64,000 nucleotides of DNA from Mesorhizobium sp. M1E.F.Ca.ET.045.02.1.1 (lineage in GTDB: Bacteria > Pseudomonadota > Alphaproteobacteria > Rhizobiales > Rhizobiaceae), in contig NZ_CP034447.1 in assembly GCF_003952485.1 (NCBI RefSeq), forward strand, positions 5,594,501-5,658,500, read 5' to 3'. Below, in pieces: positions 20,100 through 40,920 of the stretch (position 1 is its first letter; the number at the start of each line of letters is the position of its first letter). The translations under genes and the position numbers were made by a program. A model generated the notes under the pieces. It saw only the letters and a program-made list of their open reading frames with translations, had not been told where the DNA came from and ran no database searches.

Positions 20100-20111
20100 G
20101 ATCGCCTGTCC

Positions 20112-20525
20112 TTATTCTGCGATGCGCTGCACGAAGCGCGTCTTGACCGAGAGCTTGGCGGCGCCGAGGCGCAGCGCTTCACGCGCGGTCTCCTCGCTGA
20201 CGCCGTCGATCTCGAACATGATGCGGCCAGGCTTGACGCGCGCCGCCCAATAGTCGACGGCGCCCTTGCCCTTACCCATGCGCACTTCGGTCGGCTTCGA
20301 TGTGACCGGCAGATCCGGGAAAACCCGGATCCAGACGCGGCCGGCGCGCTTCATCTCGCGGGTGATCGCGCGGCGGGCCGCCTCGATCTCGCGCGCGGTG
20401 ACGCGGTTCGGCTCAAGCGCCTTCAGCCCGAAACCGCCGAAATCCAGATTGGTGCCGCCCTTGGCGGTACCGTGGATACGGCCCTTGAACTGCTTGCGGA
20501 ACTTTGTGCGCTTTGGCTGCAGCAT
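20112..20525 (-). CDS. rplP: 50S ribosomal protein L16
   Basis: 137 residues: [43 protein letters not shown] and the C-terminal [18 protein letters not shown]. Located near the A site of the 50S subunit. 12 bp upstream of rpmC. Confidence 0.98.
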   Translation of the reverse strand: MLQPKRTKFRKQFKGRIHGTAKGGTNLDFGGFGLKALEPNRVTAREIEAARRAITREMKRAGRVWIRVFPDLPVTSKPTEVRMGKGKGAVDYWAARVKPGRIMFEIDGVSEETAREALRLGAAKLSVKTRFVQRIAE

Positions 20526-20552
20526 CGTCCTAACTCCAAATTCTCAAATGTC

Positions 20553-21275
20553 TCAGGCGTTCTCGCGACGACGACCGCGCTCGCGCTCGCCGGTCTGACC
20601 GCCATGATCGCCTTCCGTCGCGCGACGCTCCGATGCCATCGGATCGTGCTCGAGGATCTCGCCCTTGAACACCCACACCTTGACGCCGCAGATGCCGTAC
20701 GCCGTTTGCGCCTCGGCCGTGCCGTAGTCCACATCGGCGCGCAGCGTGTGCAGCGGCACGCGGCCTTCGCGGTACCACTCCATGCGCGCGATCTCGGCGC
20801 CGCCGAGACGGCCGCCGCAGTTGATGCGGATGCCTTCGGCGCCGAGACGCATGGCGGACTGCACGGCACGCTTCATGGCGCGGCGGAACGCGATGCGGCG
20901 CTCAAGCTGCTGGGCGATCGACTGCGCGATCAGCGTGGCGTCGATTTCCGGCTTGCGCACTTCAACGATGTTGAGGTGCGTCTCGGACTTCGTCATCTCC
21001 ATCAGCTTCTTGCGAAGCTTCTCGATGTCGGCGCCCTTCTTGCCGATGATCAGGCCCGGACGCGCCGCATGGATGGTGACGCGGCACTTCTTGTGCGGAC
21101 GCTCGATCACAACCTTGGAGATCGCGGCCTGCTTGAGTTCCTTTTCAAGATATTTGCGGATCTTGATGTCCTCATGCAGCAGCTGGCCATACTCGCCGGT
21201 GTTCGCGAACCAGCGCGAATCCCAGGTGCGGTTGATGCCGAGACGCAGCCCGATCGGATTGACTTTCTGGCCCAT
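20553..21275 (-). CDS. rpsC: 30S ribosomal protein S3
   Basis: 240 residues. A KH domain with [20 protein letters not shown] and the C-terminal [31 protein letters not shown] are diagnostic. A charged Arg/Glu-rich tail follows. The start shares its last base with the rplV stop region, so translation is probably coupled. Confidence 0.98.
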   Translation of the reverse strand: MGQKVNPIGLRLGINRTWDSRWFANTGEYGQLLHEDIKIRKYLEKELKQAAISKVVIERPHKKCRVTIHAARPGLIIGKKGADIEKLRKKLMEMTKSETHLNIVEVRKPEIDATLIAQSIAQQLERRIAFRRAMKRAVQSAMRLGAEGIRINCGGRLGGAEIARMEWYREGRVPLHTLRADVDYGTAEAQTAYGICGVKVWVFKGEILEHDPMASERRATEGDHGGQTGERERGRRRENA

Positions 21276-21664
21276 TATGCGGCCTCCCCTTTTTCCTCGA
21301 CTTCACGAACGACGATCGTGAGGTGCGAGAACGGCTTTTCGATACGGCTGGCGCGACCACGGCCACGAGCGTGGAACCGCTTCATGACGATCGACTTGCC
21401 GACATAGGCTTCCGAGACGATCAGCGAGTCGACATCGAGGTCGTGGTTGTTTTCCGCGTTGGCGATCGCCGACTCCAGCGTCTTCTTGACCGTGCCGGAA
21501 ATCCGCTTGGCCGAGAATTCGAGGTCGGAAAGCGCTGTCGCGACCTTCTTGCCGCGGATCAGCGCGGCAACCAGGTTCAGCTTCTGCGGGCTGATACGGA
21601 TGGTGCGCAGAACGGCGCGCGCCTCGTTGTCAGCAAGCCTGCGCGGAGCTTTGGCCTTGCCCAT
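21275..21664 (-). CDS. rplV: 50S ribosomal protein L22
   Basis: 129 residues with [24 protein letters not shown] and the tunnel-lining loop plus C-terminal [24 protein letters not shown]. Lies 2 bp after rpsS and abuts rpsC. Confidence 0.98.
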   Translation of the reverse strand: MGKAKAPRRLADNEARAVLRTIRISPQKLNLVAALIRGKKVATALSDLEFSAKRISGTVKKTLESAIANAENNHDLDVDSLIVSEAYVGKSIVMKRFHARGRGRASRIEKPFSHLTIVVREVEEKGEAA

Positions 21665-21666
21665 GA

Positions 21667-21945
21667 TTATTTCCTCTTCGCCTTCTTATCCGCGCCGTGA
21701 CCGTAATAGGTCCGGGTCGGAGCGAATTCACCGAACTTGTGACCGACCATGTCCTCGTTCACGGAGACCGGGACATGCTTCTGGCCGTTGTAGACACCGA
21801 AGGTGAAGCCGACGAACTGCGGCAGGATGGTGGAGCGACGGCTCCACATCTTGATCACCTCATTGCGACCGCCTTCACGAACCTTGTCCACCTTCTTCAG
21901 AAGGTAGCCGTCGATGAAGGGGCCTTTCCAAATCGAACGAGTCAC
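21667..21945 (-). CDS. rpsS: 30S ribosomal protein S19
   Basis: 92 residues: [42 protein letters not shown] and [16 protein letters not shown], all S19 signatures. Forms a complex with S13 in the 30S head. Confidence 0.98.
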   Translation of the reverse strand: MTRSIWKGPFIDGYLLKKVDKVREGGRNEVIKMWSRRSTILPQFVGFTFGVYNGQKHVPVSVNEDMVGHKFGEFAPTRTYYGHGADKKAKRK

Positions 21946-21961
21946 TTGGCGTTACCTCTTC

Positions 21962-22795
21962 TTAGCTCTTGCGCTGATGGCGCGAGCGCACGATGAACTT
22001 GTCGGTCGCCTTGTTGGACCGCGTCTTCTTGCCCTTGGTCGGCTTGCCCCAGGGCGAAACCGGATGACGGCCACCCGAGGTGCGGCCTTCGCCGCCGCCG
22101 TGCGGGTGATCGACCGGGTTCATGGCCACGCCGCGATTGTGCGGGCGCTTGCCGCGCCACACGGTGCGGCCGGCCTTGCCGTCGTTGATGTTGCCGTGGT
22201 CGGGGTTCGACACGGCGCCGACGGTGGCCATGCAGGAGCCGTGCACGACGCGCTGCTCGCCCGAGTTGAGGCGCAGGATCGCCATGCCCTGGTCGCGGCC
22301 GACGAGCTGGGCGTAGCCGCCCGCCGAACGGGCGACCTGGCCGCCCTTGCCCGGCTTCAGCTCAATGTTGTGGACGATCGTGCCGACCGGCATCGAAGCC
22401 AGCGGCATCGCATTGCCCGGCTTCACGTCGACCGCTTCGCCGGCCACGATCTTGTCGCCGGCGGCGAGACGCTGCGGCGCCAGGATGTAGGACAGCTCGC
22501 CATCGTCATACTTGATCAGCGCGATGAAGGCGGTGCGGTTCGGATCGTATTCGATACGCTCCACCGTGCCGACGACGTCGTACTTCTTACGCTTGAAGTC
22601 GATGATGCGGTACGAACGCTTGTGACCGCCGCCGATGAAGCGGGCCGTAATGCGGCCGTAGTTATTGCGGCCGCCCGACTTGGTCAGGCCTTCGGTCAGC
22701 CCCTTGACGGGCTTGCCCTTGTAGAGGCCCGAGCGGTCGACAATGACCAGCTGGCGGGTGCTCGGCGTTACCGGGTTGAATTTCTTGAGTGCCAT
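21962..22795 (-). CDS. rplB: 50S ribosomal protein L2
   Basis: 277 residues. The peptidyl-transferase-proximal segment [29 protein letters not shown] is intact, with the conserved histidine in DHPHGGGEG. The N-terminus is [17 protein letters not shown]. Between rplW and rpsS in S10 operon order. Confidence 0.98.
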   Translation of the reverse strand: MALKKFNPVTPSTRQLVIVDRSGLYKGKPVKGLTEGLTKSGGRNNYGRITARFIGGGHKRSYRIIDFKRKKYDVVGTVERIEYDPNRTAFIALIKYDDGELSYILAPQRLAAGDKIVAGEAVDVKPGNAMPLASMPVGTIVHNIELKPGKGGQVARSAGGYAQLVGRDQGMAILRLNSGEQRVVHGSCMATVGAVSNPDHGNINDGKAGRTVWRGKRPHNRGVAMNPVDHPHGGGEGRTSGGRHPVSPWGKPTKGKKTRSNKATDKFIVRSRHQRKS

Positions 22796-22817
22796 TGTCC
22801 TGTCCTCGCGGCCTTGC

Positions 22818-23111
22818 TCAGAGACCCGTCGCGACGTCGATCGACTGGCCCTCGGCCAGCGTCACAACCGCCTTCTTGACGTCGCCCTGGCGGCCAACCG
22901 TGCCGCGGAAGCGCTTGATCTTGCCCTTGCGGACGAGCGTGTTCACGGCCATCACCTTGACGCCGAAGAGCGCTTCGACGGCGGCCTTGATTTCCGGCTT
23001 CGACGCCTTCTTGGCGACGTTGAAGACGACCTGGTTCTGCTCGGAAGCCATGGTCGACTTTTCAGTGATCGCCGGCGAGACGATCACGTCGTAGTGACGA
23101 AGGTCGGTCAT
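22818..23111 (-). CDS. rplW: 50S ribosomal protein L23
   Basis: 97 residues: [30 protein letters not shown] and [21 protein letters not shown]23 is the docking site for trigger factor and SRP at the exit tunnel. Overlaps rplD by 4 bp. Confidence 0.98.
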   Translation of the reverse strand: MTDLRHYDVIVSPAITEKSTMASEQNQVVFNVAKKASKPEIKAAVEALFGVKVMAVNTLVRKGKIKRFRGTVGRQGDVKKAVVTLAEGQSIDVATGL

Positions 23112-23728
23112 TTGAAGCGCTCCTCGAGAGCCTCGACGGCGGCCTTGGAAAGGACCAGCGTGCCGCGGCGCAGAATGTCGTAGACGTTGATGCCCTGGAT
23201 GGGCAGCACGTCGATGTTCGGAATGTTGGTCGCCGCCAGCTTGAAGTTCTGGTCGAGCTCGGCGCCGCCGATCACCAGGGCGTTGGTCAGCCCCAGCGTC
23301 TCGAGGCTCGCCGCCAGCGCCTTGGTCTTCGCCTCGGCCAGCTTCAGCTCGTCGACGATGATCAGCGAGGCGCTCTTGGCCTTGGCCGAGAGCGCATGCT
23401 TCAGGCCGAGCGCGCGCACCTTCTTCGGCAGCTCGTGCTCGTGGCTGCGCACGACCGGGCCGTGCGCCTTGCCGCCGCCGCGGAACTGCGGAGCGCGAGC
23501 CGAATGGTGACGGGCGCGGCCCGTACCCTTCTGCTTGTACATCTTGGCGCCGGTGCGCGCGATCTCGGCGCGGCCCTTGGCCTTGTGCGTGCCCTGCTGC
23601 TTCTTGGCGAGCTGCCAGCGCACGACGCGCTGCAGGATGTCCTCGCGCGGGTCAAGGCCGAAAATCTCCTCGGAGAGTTTCACCTTGCCGGCGTCCTTGC
23701 CGCCGAGCGTTGTGATCTTGAGGTCCAT
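23108..23728 (-). CDS. rplD: 50S ribosomal protein L4
   Basis: 206 residues with the extended loop [27 protein letters not shown] that reaches the exit tunnel, and the C-terminal [25 protein letters not shown]. In E. coli L4 autoregulates the S10 operon; not testable here. Overlaps rplC and rplW by 1 and 4 bp. Confidence 0.98.
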   Translation of the reverse strand: MDLKITTLGGKDAGKVKLSEEIFGLDPREDILQRVVRWQLAKKQQGTHKAKGRAEIARTGAKMYKQKGTGRARHHSARAPQFRGGGKAHGPVVRSHEHELPKKVRALGLKHALSAKAKSASLIIVDELKLAEAKTKALAASLETLGLTNALVIGGAELDQNFKLAATNIPNIDVLPIQGINVYDILRRGTLVLSKAAVEALEERFK

Positions 23729-24447
23729 TATTCTGCTCCCTCAGTAGCCGGGGCGTCGTTCTTGGCGACAGCGGCAGCGCGGATTGCGGCGGGCTTCGGT
23801 GCGTTGGCGGGCAGCGCAACCTTGGCCGCGTCGCGAACCAGGATCCAGGCGCCCTTGACGCCCGGAACGGCGCCGCGGATCAGGATCAGGCCGCGGTCGG
23901 CGTCGGTCGAGACGACCTCGACATTCTGGGTGGTGACGCGAACGTCGCCCATGTGGCCGGCCATCTTCTTGCCCTTGAACACCTTGCCGGGGTCCTGGCG
24001 CTGACCGGTCGAACCGTGCGTGCGGTGCGAGACCGAGTTACCGTGCGTGGCACGGCCGCCACCCATGTTGTGCCGCTTGATCACGCCCTGGAAACCCTTA
24101 CCGGTCGAAGTGCCCGTGACGTCGACCTTCTGGCCGGCGACGAAGTGCTCGACGGTGAGCTCGGCGCCGACGTCGATCAAGTTGTCGGCGGAGACGCGGA
24201 ACTCGGCGAGCTTCGCCTTCGGCTCGACGGAGGCGGCAGCGAAATGGCCGCGCATCGCCTTCGACGTGTTCTTCACCTTGGCAAGGCCAACGCCGAGCTG
24301 GACGGCGGTGTAGCCGTTCTTCTCCTGCGTGCGCTGCGCCACGACCTGGCAGTTCTCCATCTGGAGAACGGTGACGGGAACGTGTTCCCCGGCATCGTTA
24401 TAGATGCGGGTCATTCCCACCTTCTTTGCAATCACACCTGAACGCAT
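23728..24447 (-). CDS. rplC: 50S ribosomal protein L3
   Basis: 239 residues: [28 protein letters not shown] and the central [52 protein letters not shown] (abridged family core). A C-terminal Ala-rich extension is typical of alphaproteobacteria. A 93-bp gap separates it from rpsJ. Confidence 0.98.
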   Translation of the reverse strand: MRSGVIAKKVGMTRIYNDAGEHVPVTVLQMENCQVVAQRTQEKNGYTAVQLGVGLAKVKNTSKAMRGHFAAASVEPKAKLAEFRVSADNLIDVGAELTVEHFVAGQKVDVTGTSTGKGFQGVIKRHNMGGGRATHGNSVSHRTHGSTGQRQDPGKVFKGKKMAGHMGDVRVTTQNVEVVSTDADRGLILIRGAVPGVKGAWILVRDAAKVALPANAPKPAAIRAAAVAKNDAPATEGAE

Positions 24448-24540
24448 CGGTTCAATTCCTTTAGAGTTCCCTGTCGGGGCTAGCGCCCCTCCACGCCTCT
24501 TGTTCCTTCAGAGTTCCGGGTCGCCCCGCCCTCTTGTTCC

Positions 24541-24849
24541 TTAGAGCTTGATCTCGACGTCGACACCGGCGGCCAGATCGAGCTTCATCAGAGCATCGAC
24601 GGTCTGCGGGGTCGGATCGACGATGTCGAGCAGCCGCTTGTGGGTGCGCATCTCGAACTGCTCGCGGCTCTTCTTGTCGACGTGAGGCGACCGGTTGACC
24701 GTGAACTTTTCGATCCGCGTCGGCAGCGGAATGGGGCCGCGGACGTTGGCGCCGGTGCGCTTGGCGGTCGACACGATTTCGCGCGTCGAGGCGTCGAGCA
24801 CCCGGTGGTCAAACGCCTTAAGGCGGATGCGGATATTCTGTCCGTTCAT
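24541..24849 (-). CDS. rpsJ: 30S ribosomal protein S10 (NusE)
   Basis: 102 residues, [19 protein letters not shown] and the [34 protein letters not shown] core. Also serves as antitermination factor NusE. It follows tufA by 68 bp without a visible terminator, so the str and S10 operons are probably joined. The gap to rplC contains a GGGGCTAGCGCCCC dyad and imperfect repeats of CCTCTTGTTCCTTAGAG, one of which overlaps the rpsJ stop. Confidence 0.98.
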   Translation of the reverse strand: MNGQNIRIRLKAFDHRVLDASTREIVSTAKRTGANVRGPIPLPTRIEKFTVNRSPHVDKKSREQFEMRTHKRLLDIVDPTPQTVDALMKLDLAAGVDVEIKL

Positions 24850-24917
24850 GCGTCAATTCCTTGTTCTGGCGCGGCGCGGGCAGCTCCCGCGCCCGCGACA
24901 GATCCGTTTCAGTCCAA

Positions 24918-26093
24918 TTACTCTTTGATGGTGACGACGATGCCGGCACCGACGGTGCGGCCGCCTTCACGGATGGCGAAGCGCAGCTTCTCTTCCATCG
25001 CGATCGGCACGATCAGCTCGACGTCGACGGTGATGTTGTCGCCGGGCATCACCATCTCGGTGCCGGCCGGCAGCGTCACGATGCCCGTCACGTCGGTCGT
25101 GCGGAAGTAGAACTGCGGACGGTAGTTGGTGAAGAACGGCGTGTGACGGCCGCCCTCGTCCTTGGTCAGGATGTAGGCCTCGGCCACGAACTTCTTGTGC
25201 GGCTTGACCGAACCCGGCTTGGCCAGAACCTGGCCGCGCTCGACGCCCTCACGGTCGACACCGCGCAGCAGCGCGCCGATGTTGTCGCCGGCCTGGCCCT
25301 GGTCGAGCAGCTTGCGGAACATCTCGACGCCCGTGCAGGTCGTCTTGGTGGTCGGACGGATGCCGACGATCTCAAGTTCCTCGCCGACCTTGACCACGCC
25401 GCGCTCGACGCGGCCGGTCACGACCGTGCCGCGGCCCGAGATCGAGAACACGTCCTCGATCGGCATCAGGAACGGCTTGTCCAGCGGACGAACCGGCGTC
25501 GGGATGTAGGCGTCGACCTGAGCCATCAGCTCGCGGATCGCATCCTCGCCGATGGTCTTGTTCGAATCCTCAAGCGCAGCCAGCGCCGAGCCCTTGACGA
25601 TCGGAATGTCGTCGCCGGGGAACTCGTTCTTGGTCAGCAGCTCGCGAACCTCGAGCTCGACCAGCTCGAGCAGCTCGGCGTCGTCGACCTGGTCGACCTT
25701 GTTCAGGAACACCACGATCGAGGGCACGCCGACCTGACGGGCCAAAAGGATGTGCTCGCGGGTCTGCGGCATCGGGCCGTCGGCGGCCGAAACCACCAGG
25801 ATCGCGCCGTCCATCTGCGCGGCACCGGTGATCATGTTCTTCACATAGTCGGCGTGGCCGGGGCAGTCGACGTGGGCATAGTGACGGTTGGCCGTCTCAT
25901 ACTCGACATGCGCCGTCGAGATCGTGATGCCGCGCGCCTTCTCTTCAGGCGCCGCGTCGATCTGGTCATAGCGCTTGTATTCGCCAAAATACTTCGTGAT
26001 CGCCGCCGTCAGCGACGTCTTGCCATGATCGACGTGACCGATCGTGCCAATGTTCACATGCGGCTTGGTGCGCTCGAATTTACCTTTTGCCAT
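24918..26093 (-). CDS. tufA: Elongation factor Tu (copy A)
   Basis: 391 residues; GTPase delivering aminoacyl-tRNA to the ribosome. P-loop GHVDHGKT (19-26), switch [14 protein letters not shown] and NKVDQVDD are intact. The protein is identical to copy B at 49963-51138. The two DNA copies differ by about eleven synonymous bases, nine of them between 25452 and 25823 and two in the last codons. Placed after fusA in the str operon. Confidence 0.99.
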   Translation of the reverse strand: MAKGKFERTKPHVNIGTIGHVDHGKTSLTAAITKYFGEYKRYDQIDAAPEEKARGITISTAHVEYETANRHYAHVDCPGHADYVKNMITGAAQMDGAILVVSAADGPMPQTREHILLARQVGVPSIVVFLNKVDQVDDAELLELVELEVRELLTKNEFPGDDIPIVKGSALAALEDSNKTIGEDAIRELMAQVDAYIPTPVRPLDKPFLMPIEDVFSISGRGTVVTGRVERGVVKVGEELEIVGIRPTTKTTCTGVEMFRKLLDQGQAGDNIGALLRGVDREGVERGQVLAKPGSVKPHKKFVAEAYILTKDEGGRHTPFFTNYRPQFYFRTTDVTGIVTLPAGTEMVMPGDNITVDVELIVPIAMEEKLRFAIREGGRTVGAGIVVTIKE

Positions 26094-26155
26094 GTGATGT
26101 CTCCATTCCTTGCCCGTGCGGGGCTCAAATTAAGGTCTCGTGCAACCCGCTCGAG

Positions 26156-28246
<2,091 letters not shown>

Positions 28247-28275
28247 GGGAGGTGCCTCTCAGTCTCGTTCGCGCT

Positions 28276-28758
<483 letters not shown>

Positions 28759-28807
28759 TCAATCTCGTGGCACGGCGCAGTCAAAAAAGCGCCGAAGCCG
28801 GAAACCC

Positions 28808-29179
28808 TTACTTCGGACGCTTCGCACCGTATTTCGAACGGCGCTGCTTGCGGTTCTTCACACCCTGCGTGTCGAGCACGCCGCGGATGATGTGATAGCG
28901 GACGCCCGGCAGATCCTTGACGCGGCCGCCGCGGATCATGACCACCGAGTGCTCCTGAAGGTTATGGCCTTCGCCCGGGATGTAGCCGATCACTTCAAAA
29001 CCATTGGTCAGGCGGATCTTGGCCACCTTGCGCAGCGCCGAGTTCGGCTTCTTCGGCGTCGTGGTGTAGACGCGCGTGCAGACGCCCCGCTTCTGCGGGT
29101 TCTGCTGCATGGCCGGGACCTTGTTGCGCTTCACCGGCGCCAGGCGCGGCTTGCGGATCAGCTGGTTGACGGTAGGCAT
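28808..29179 (-). CDS. rpsL: 30S ribosomal protein S12
   Basis: 123 residues from the ATG at 29179 ([12 protein letters not shown]); a 27-residue in-frame extension is in the leader and not used. The decoding-centre segments [21 protein letters not shown] and [14 protein letters not shown] keep both lysines whose mutation gives streptomycin resistance, so a sensitive-type protein is expected. First gene of the str operon, with a promoter about 250 bp upstream. Confidence 0.98.
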   Translation of the reverse strand: MPTVNQLIRKPRLAPVKRNKVPAMQQNPQKRGVCTRVYTTTPKKPNSALRKVAKIRLTNGFEVIGYIPGEGHNLQEHSVVMIRGGRVKDLPGVRYHIIRGVLDTQGVKNRKQRRSKYGAKRPK

Positions 29180-29251
29180 TAAACCCTCTTGTCTCTCAAT
29201 TCCGTGTCTTGCCCTGTCAGGGCCGCTCAAAGCGCCATTTCCATACGCAAA

Positions 29252-29317
29252 TTCGGGCAAAACACCGCGTCTCGCGGTCCTGCCCGAACAAATTGCAGAG
29301 GAAGCGGAAGCCGCTTC
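29252..29317 (-). promoter_or_regulatory. Structured leader upstream of rpsL
   Basis: Two hairpins in the untranslated leader. At 29252-29288, outer arms TTCGGGCA and TGCCCGAA enclose an inner stem ACCGCG-TCT-CGCGGT. At 29301-29317, GAAGCGG-AAG-CCGCTTC. Neither is followed by a T tract on the minus strand. Position suggests post-transcriptional control or processing of the str operon; this is inference. Confidence 0.5.
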
Positions 29318-29425
29318 ATGCGCGCCGGAAATGTCTTTTCGCTCGTAAAACGAACCCTGTTTGAGACAAACTCCAAAGCGCGTCGCCTCGGAAAGGCAAG
29401 TCTCACATCGGTTCTGACGGGGCGG

Positions 29426-29454
29426 CTTCTACTCGCACGGCCCCTATCCGTCAA
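29426..29454 (-). promoter_or_regulatory. Promoter of the str operon (rpsL-rpsG-fusA-tufA)
   Basis: On the minus strand TTGACG (-35), 17-bp spacer, TAGAAG (-10), a good match to the alphaproteobacterial housekeeping promoter. It lies about 250 bp upstream of the rpsL start in an otherwise gene-free 480-bp region (29180-29659), giving a long leader. Confidence 0.7.
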
Positions 29455-29659
29455 CCCCGAAGCAGCAAATATTGCGCCCAATTCGAGGCTTGGCAGCCAT
29501 GCGGAAAACGCATGTAATTTTCTTGCGTCTTTTTTCAAGAGCGGGGAAGAAAGTGACCGGCTTTCGGCTGTCCTATGCACCGGCTTCATGCCAAAAGGCG
29601 GCATGAAGAGGAGAAACCCCCTCACCCGGCCGAATCTCGGCCAAAAAAGGAATCGGCCC

Positions 29660-29941
29660 GTGAACGACAATGAAGAGCGCCCGGTCACCATCATCACCGG
29701 CCGGGTGTGGAAGAGGAAGGGCGGCAAGCCGGAGGGCGTCCATGTGATGCTGGTCGCGCCGGACGACGATTCGGCGGTGCGCCGCGCGCTCGAATCGCTC
29801 GCCGCCGAAGGCTATGCCGAGGCCGAACTCGACCAGATCGGCGACATGGACGGCGCGCCCGACGAGGAGCCGCATCTGTCGGCCTATCAGGGCGCGCTGG
29901 AAGGCGAGGTCTCGATCGTCACCTTCGAAGAACCGATCTGA
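29660..29941 (+). CDS. Hypothetical protein, 93 aa
   Basis: Small soluble acidic protein of unrecognised family. It reads VTIITGRVWKRKGGKPEGVHV, then LVAPDDDSAVRRALESLAAEGYAEAELDQIG and ends EGEVSIVTFEEPI, a plausible compact alpha/beta fold. The GTG at 29660 is preferred because conservation-like sequence begins there; an ATG at 29603 would add 19 basic residues. The longer in-frame extension to 29189 runs through the str leader and promoter and is rejected. It precedes the aldose dehydrogenase gene by 99 bp. Confidence 0.7.
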   Translation: MNDNEERPVTIITGRVWKRKGGKPEGVHVMLVAPDDDSAVRRALESLAAEGYAEAELDQIGDMDGAPDEEPHLSAYQGALEGEVSIVTFEEPI

Positions 29942-30040
29942 TCAACCAAGGCCGCGACGTCGGCAGCAACGCATTATCCCGGCTTGCCGGGCCGCTTCCT
30001 CCTGCCTAGAAACATCCACCTCTTCCAATTCGGAGTTACC

Positions 30041-30970
30041 ATGACCAGCAATCCCATCAGGCTCGGTATCGTCGGCGTGGGAAAGATCGTCCGCGACCAG
30101 CACCTGCCCGCCCTGGCGAAGGACGCCGACTACCGGCTTGCGGCCGCGGCCAGCCGCCACGGCAAGGTCGACGGTATTGCGAACTATCCGACGATCGAGG
30201 CGATGCTCGACGCCGAGCCCGGCCTGGACGCGGTTTCACTCTGCATGCCGCCGCAGTTTCGTTACGACGCCGCGCGCACGGCGCTCGAGGCGAAGAAGCA
30301 TGTCTTCATGGAGAAGCCGCCGGGCGCCACCGTCAGCGAGGTCGAAGACCTTAAGGCGATTGCCGCGAAAAACGGCGTCTCGCTCTTTGCGAGCTGGCAT
30401 TCGCGCTACGCGCCGGCGGTCGAGGCCGCGCGCGCTTTCCTCGCCTCGGCCACGATCAGCTCGGCCGCCATCAACTGGAAGGAAGATGTGCGCCGCTGGC
30501 ATCCCAACCAGGAATGGATCTGGGCGCCGGGCGGCTTCGGCGTGTTCGACCCCGGCATCAACGCGCTGTCGATCGCCACCCACATCCTGCCGCCGATGTT
30601 CATCACGTCGGCCGTGCTCGACTTCCCCGAGAACCGCGCTTCGCCGGTGGCGGCGCATGTCACCTTCCGCACCTCGAACGGGCTGCCGGTGACGATGGAA
30701 CTCGATTGGCTGCAGACCGGCCCGCAGAGCTGGGACATCCTGGCCGAGACGGACAATGGCAAGATGGTGCTTTCGGGCGGCGGCGCAAAGCTCGCCGTCG
30801 ACGGCAAGATCATCCATGACGAGCCGGAAGCCGAATATCCGATGCTCTACAAGCGTTTCGCCGAGATCGTGCGTGCCGGCGTCTCCGATGTCGACCTCGC
30901 GCCGCTGCAGCATGTCGCCGATGCCTTCATGCTGGGCAAGCGCAACGTGGTCGAGCCGTTCTTCGACTGA
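30041..30970 (+). CDS. Gfo/Idh/MocA-family aldose 1-dehydrogenase (L-arabinose/D-galactose type)
   Basis: 309 residues. An N-terminal Rossmann fold (LGIVGVGKIVRDQHLPAL) is followed by AVSLCMPPQFRYDAARTALEAKKHVFMEKPPG and VRRWHPNQEWIWAPGGFGVFDPGINALSIATHILP. These segments closely resemble, from memory, Azospirillum L-arabinose 1-dehydrogenase and related D-galactose 1-dehydrogenases, which make the lactone with NAD(P). Lys92 (EKPPG), Asp170 and Asn174 (FDPGIN) fit the catalytic positions. The ATG at 30041 follows GGAG; upstream residues are not used. No other sugar-pathway gene is adjacent, so the preferred sugar is uncertain. Confidence 0.85.
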   Translation: MTSNPIRLGIVGVGKIVRDQHLPALAKDADYRLAAAASRHGKVDGIANYPTIEAMLDAEPGLDAVSLCMPPQFRYDAARTALEAKKHVFMEKPPGATVSEVEDLKAIAAKNGVSLFASWHSRYAPAVEAARAFLASATISSAAINWKEDVRRWHPNQEWIWAPGGFGVFDPGINALSIATHILPPMFITSAVLDFPENRASPVAAHVTFRTSNGLPVTMELDWLQTGPQSWDILAETDNGKMVLSGGGAKLAVDGKIIHDEPEAEYPMLYKRFAEIVRAGVSDVDLAPLQHVADAFMLGKRNVVEPFFD

Positions 30971-31015
30971 GTCGACGGGCGTCGACCGAGTTGACCGAAC
31001 CGGCGCGGGCCCGCG

Positions 31016-31681
31016 TCAGTCCACGATCGCAATCGCAAAGCCGTCATAGCCCTTGGCGCCGACGGTCTGGATGGCGGTGCCGTCCAGACGCTTCTCGCCG
31101 CCGATGAAGGAGAACACCGCGCGGGCGCCAATGACATTCTCGTCGCGACCGTCATTCTTCAGCACGGCGCCGTCGCGGATGACATTGTCGCAGACGATGA
31201 CCGTGCCGGAGCGCGACAGCCGCATGGCCCAGGAGAGATAGTTCGGGTTGTTCGGCTTGTCGGCGTCGATGAAGATCAGATCGAACGGACCGGCTTTTTC
31301 GCTCTCCAGTTGAGCCAACGACTGCAGCGCAGGGCCGAGGCGCAGGTCCACCTTGTCCGAAACCCCTGCCCGCTCGAAGTTGGAGCGCGCGACCTTGGCG
31401 TGGTGAGGATCAAGCTCCAGCGTCACGATCTTGCCGTCGGCGGGCAATCCCGTTGCCATCCAGATGGTCGAGTAGCCACCGAGCGTGCCGACCTCAAGCA
31501 CCTTTTTCGCGCCCCGAATCCGCACGAGGAGCGAAAGCAATTTGCCTTGCGCCGCGGAGACATCGATCGCCGGCAGGCCCTGATCGCGGTTGGTTGCCAG
31601 CACGGCATGCAGCGCGGGGTCCGCATCGAAAAGAGAGGAGACGATATAGTCGTCGACAGCCGTCCAGGTCTTGGCGCTCAT
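31016..31681 (-). CDS. Class I SAM-dependent O-methyltransferase (family 3)
   Basis: 221 residues resembling the COMT/caffeoyl-CoA O-methyltransferase family. Signatures: VLEVGTLGGYSTIWMATGLP (SAM motif I), VTLELDPHHAKVARSNFERAG, and the metal-binding DLIFIDADKPNNPNYLSWAM followed by VIVCDNVIRDG. Length is typical for bacterial members acting on small catechol-like or other hydroxyl substrates. It converges with the aldose dehydrogenase and lies downstream of rpoC, beyond a terminator. Substrate unknown. Confidence 0.88.
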   Translation of the reverse strand: MSAKTWTAVDDYIVSSLFDADPALHAVLATNRDQGLPAIDVSAAQGKLLSLLVRIRGAKKVLEVGTLGGYSTIWMATGLPADGKIVTLELDPHHAKVARSNFERAGVSDKVDLRLGPALQSLAQLESEKAGPFDLIFIDADKPNNPNYLSWAMRLSRSGTVIVCDNVIRDGAVLKNDGRDENVIGARAVFSFIGGEKRLDGTAIQTVGAKGYDGFAIAIVD

Positions 31682-31712
31682 GGTTCATCCTCGTTCGTGA
31701 AGCCCAAATGCA

Positions 31713-31737
31713 AAAAGGGGCCACGCAGGCCCCTTTT
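31713..31737 (-). terminator. Rho-independent terminator after rpoC
   Basis: Ten-bp stem with AAAAGGGGCC and GGCCCCTTTT arms and a 5-base loop, ending in a T run on the minus strand. It lies 26 nt after the rpoC stop and separates the rpoBC transcript from the O-methyltransferase gene. Confidence 0.88.
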
Positions 31738-31762
31738 CCTTCTCTCATTCCACCGGCGGCGC

Positions 31763-35959
<4,197 letters not shown>

Positions 35960-36091
35960 GCCGTTCTCCTTTTCGGGGTCCTCGAAAACCCCTTGCATCG
36001 AACGCGGGCCGAATGCCCGCAGACTGGCCGGCCTGACCGGCCGAAGAATTTGAGGGGCGCGCCGCTTCTTGGCTAGCGGCGCGCCATTGCC

Positions 36092-40225
<4,134 letters not shown>

Positions 40226-40353
40226 CGTCGCTCCTTAGCTCAAAACTCGGGACGAACCTCGCCGCGGTTCGCCTTGCACCAACGGGCCACCTCGCCGGCT
40301 GCCCTTGTCTGTTTTCCGGCAGCCCTGTCCAATCGCTTGGCGGCTGCCGGCTA

Positions 40354-40479
40354 AAACGGGAGAAAACCCGTTTCCTGAAGGCCGCTTCCGGCCCTCAGGA
40401 AAGAGGTTTTCAAACGTCTCGCGCAACGCATGCCTCCCTTTGCCAAGGGAGGGGGCGGACGGCGCGAGACCGTCCGCCC
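40354..40479 (-). promoter_or_regulatory. Structured rplL-rpoB intercistronic region (likely attenuator/processing site)
   Basis: Within the 260 bp between rplL and rpoB are several dyads: GGGCGGACGG and CCGTCCGCCC at 40453-40479 (perfect 10-bp stem), CCTGAAGGCCG and CGGCCCTCAGG at 40374-40399, and AAACGGG and CCCGTTT at 40354-40373. None has a downstream T run. In E. coli this junction carries a partial terminator and RNase III site; an analogous role is inferred. Confidence 0.6.
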
Positions 40480-40485
40480 TCGCCT

Positions 40486-40866
40486 TTACTTCAGCTCGAC
40501 CTTGGCGCCAGCTGCTTCCAGCTGAGCCTTGAACTTGTCGGCATCGGCCTTGGAAACGCCTTCCTTGACCGGCTTCGGAGCCGCTTCGACCAGGTCCTTG
40601 GCTTCCTTGAGGCCAAGGCCGGTGATGGCGCGGACTTCCTTGATGACGTTGATCTTCTGGGCGCCGGCGTCGGCGAGAACGACGTCGAATTCCGTCTTCT
40701 CTTCGGCCGGAGCAGCGGCGGCGGCAGCGCCACCGGCAGCAGCGGCAACCGCCACCGGAGCGGCGGCCGAAACGCCCCACTTCTCTTCCAGGAGCTTCGA
40801 CAGCTCAGCCGCCTCGAGGACGGTCAGCTTCGAAAGGTCGTCTACGATCTTTGCCAGATCAGCCAT
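40486..40866 (-). CDS. rplL: 50S ribosomal protein L7/L12
   Basis: 126 residues: N-terminal dimerisation domain, Ala-rich hinge (about 35-55) and the conserved C-terminal domain [33 protein letters not shown]. Present as multiple dimers on L10 in the factor-binding stalk. 54 bp after rplJ. Confidence 0.98.
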   Translation of the reverse strand: MADLAKIVDDLSKLTVLEAAELSKLLEEKWGVSAAAPVAVAAAAGGAAAAAAPAEEKTEFDVVLADAGAQKINVIKEVRAITGLGLKEAKDLVEAAPKPVKEGVSKADADKFKAQLEAAGAKVELK

Positions 40867-40920
40867 TTTTGTATTCCTTTACTAGGTTCGAACGTGTGTT
40901 GTTGACAGCGAGGAACGGCC

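Noticed and set aside
29189..29659. N-terminal extension of the 93-aa hypothetical protein
   Set aside because: It crosses the str promoter and leader hairpins and has no protein-like conservation signs.
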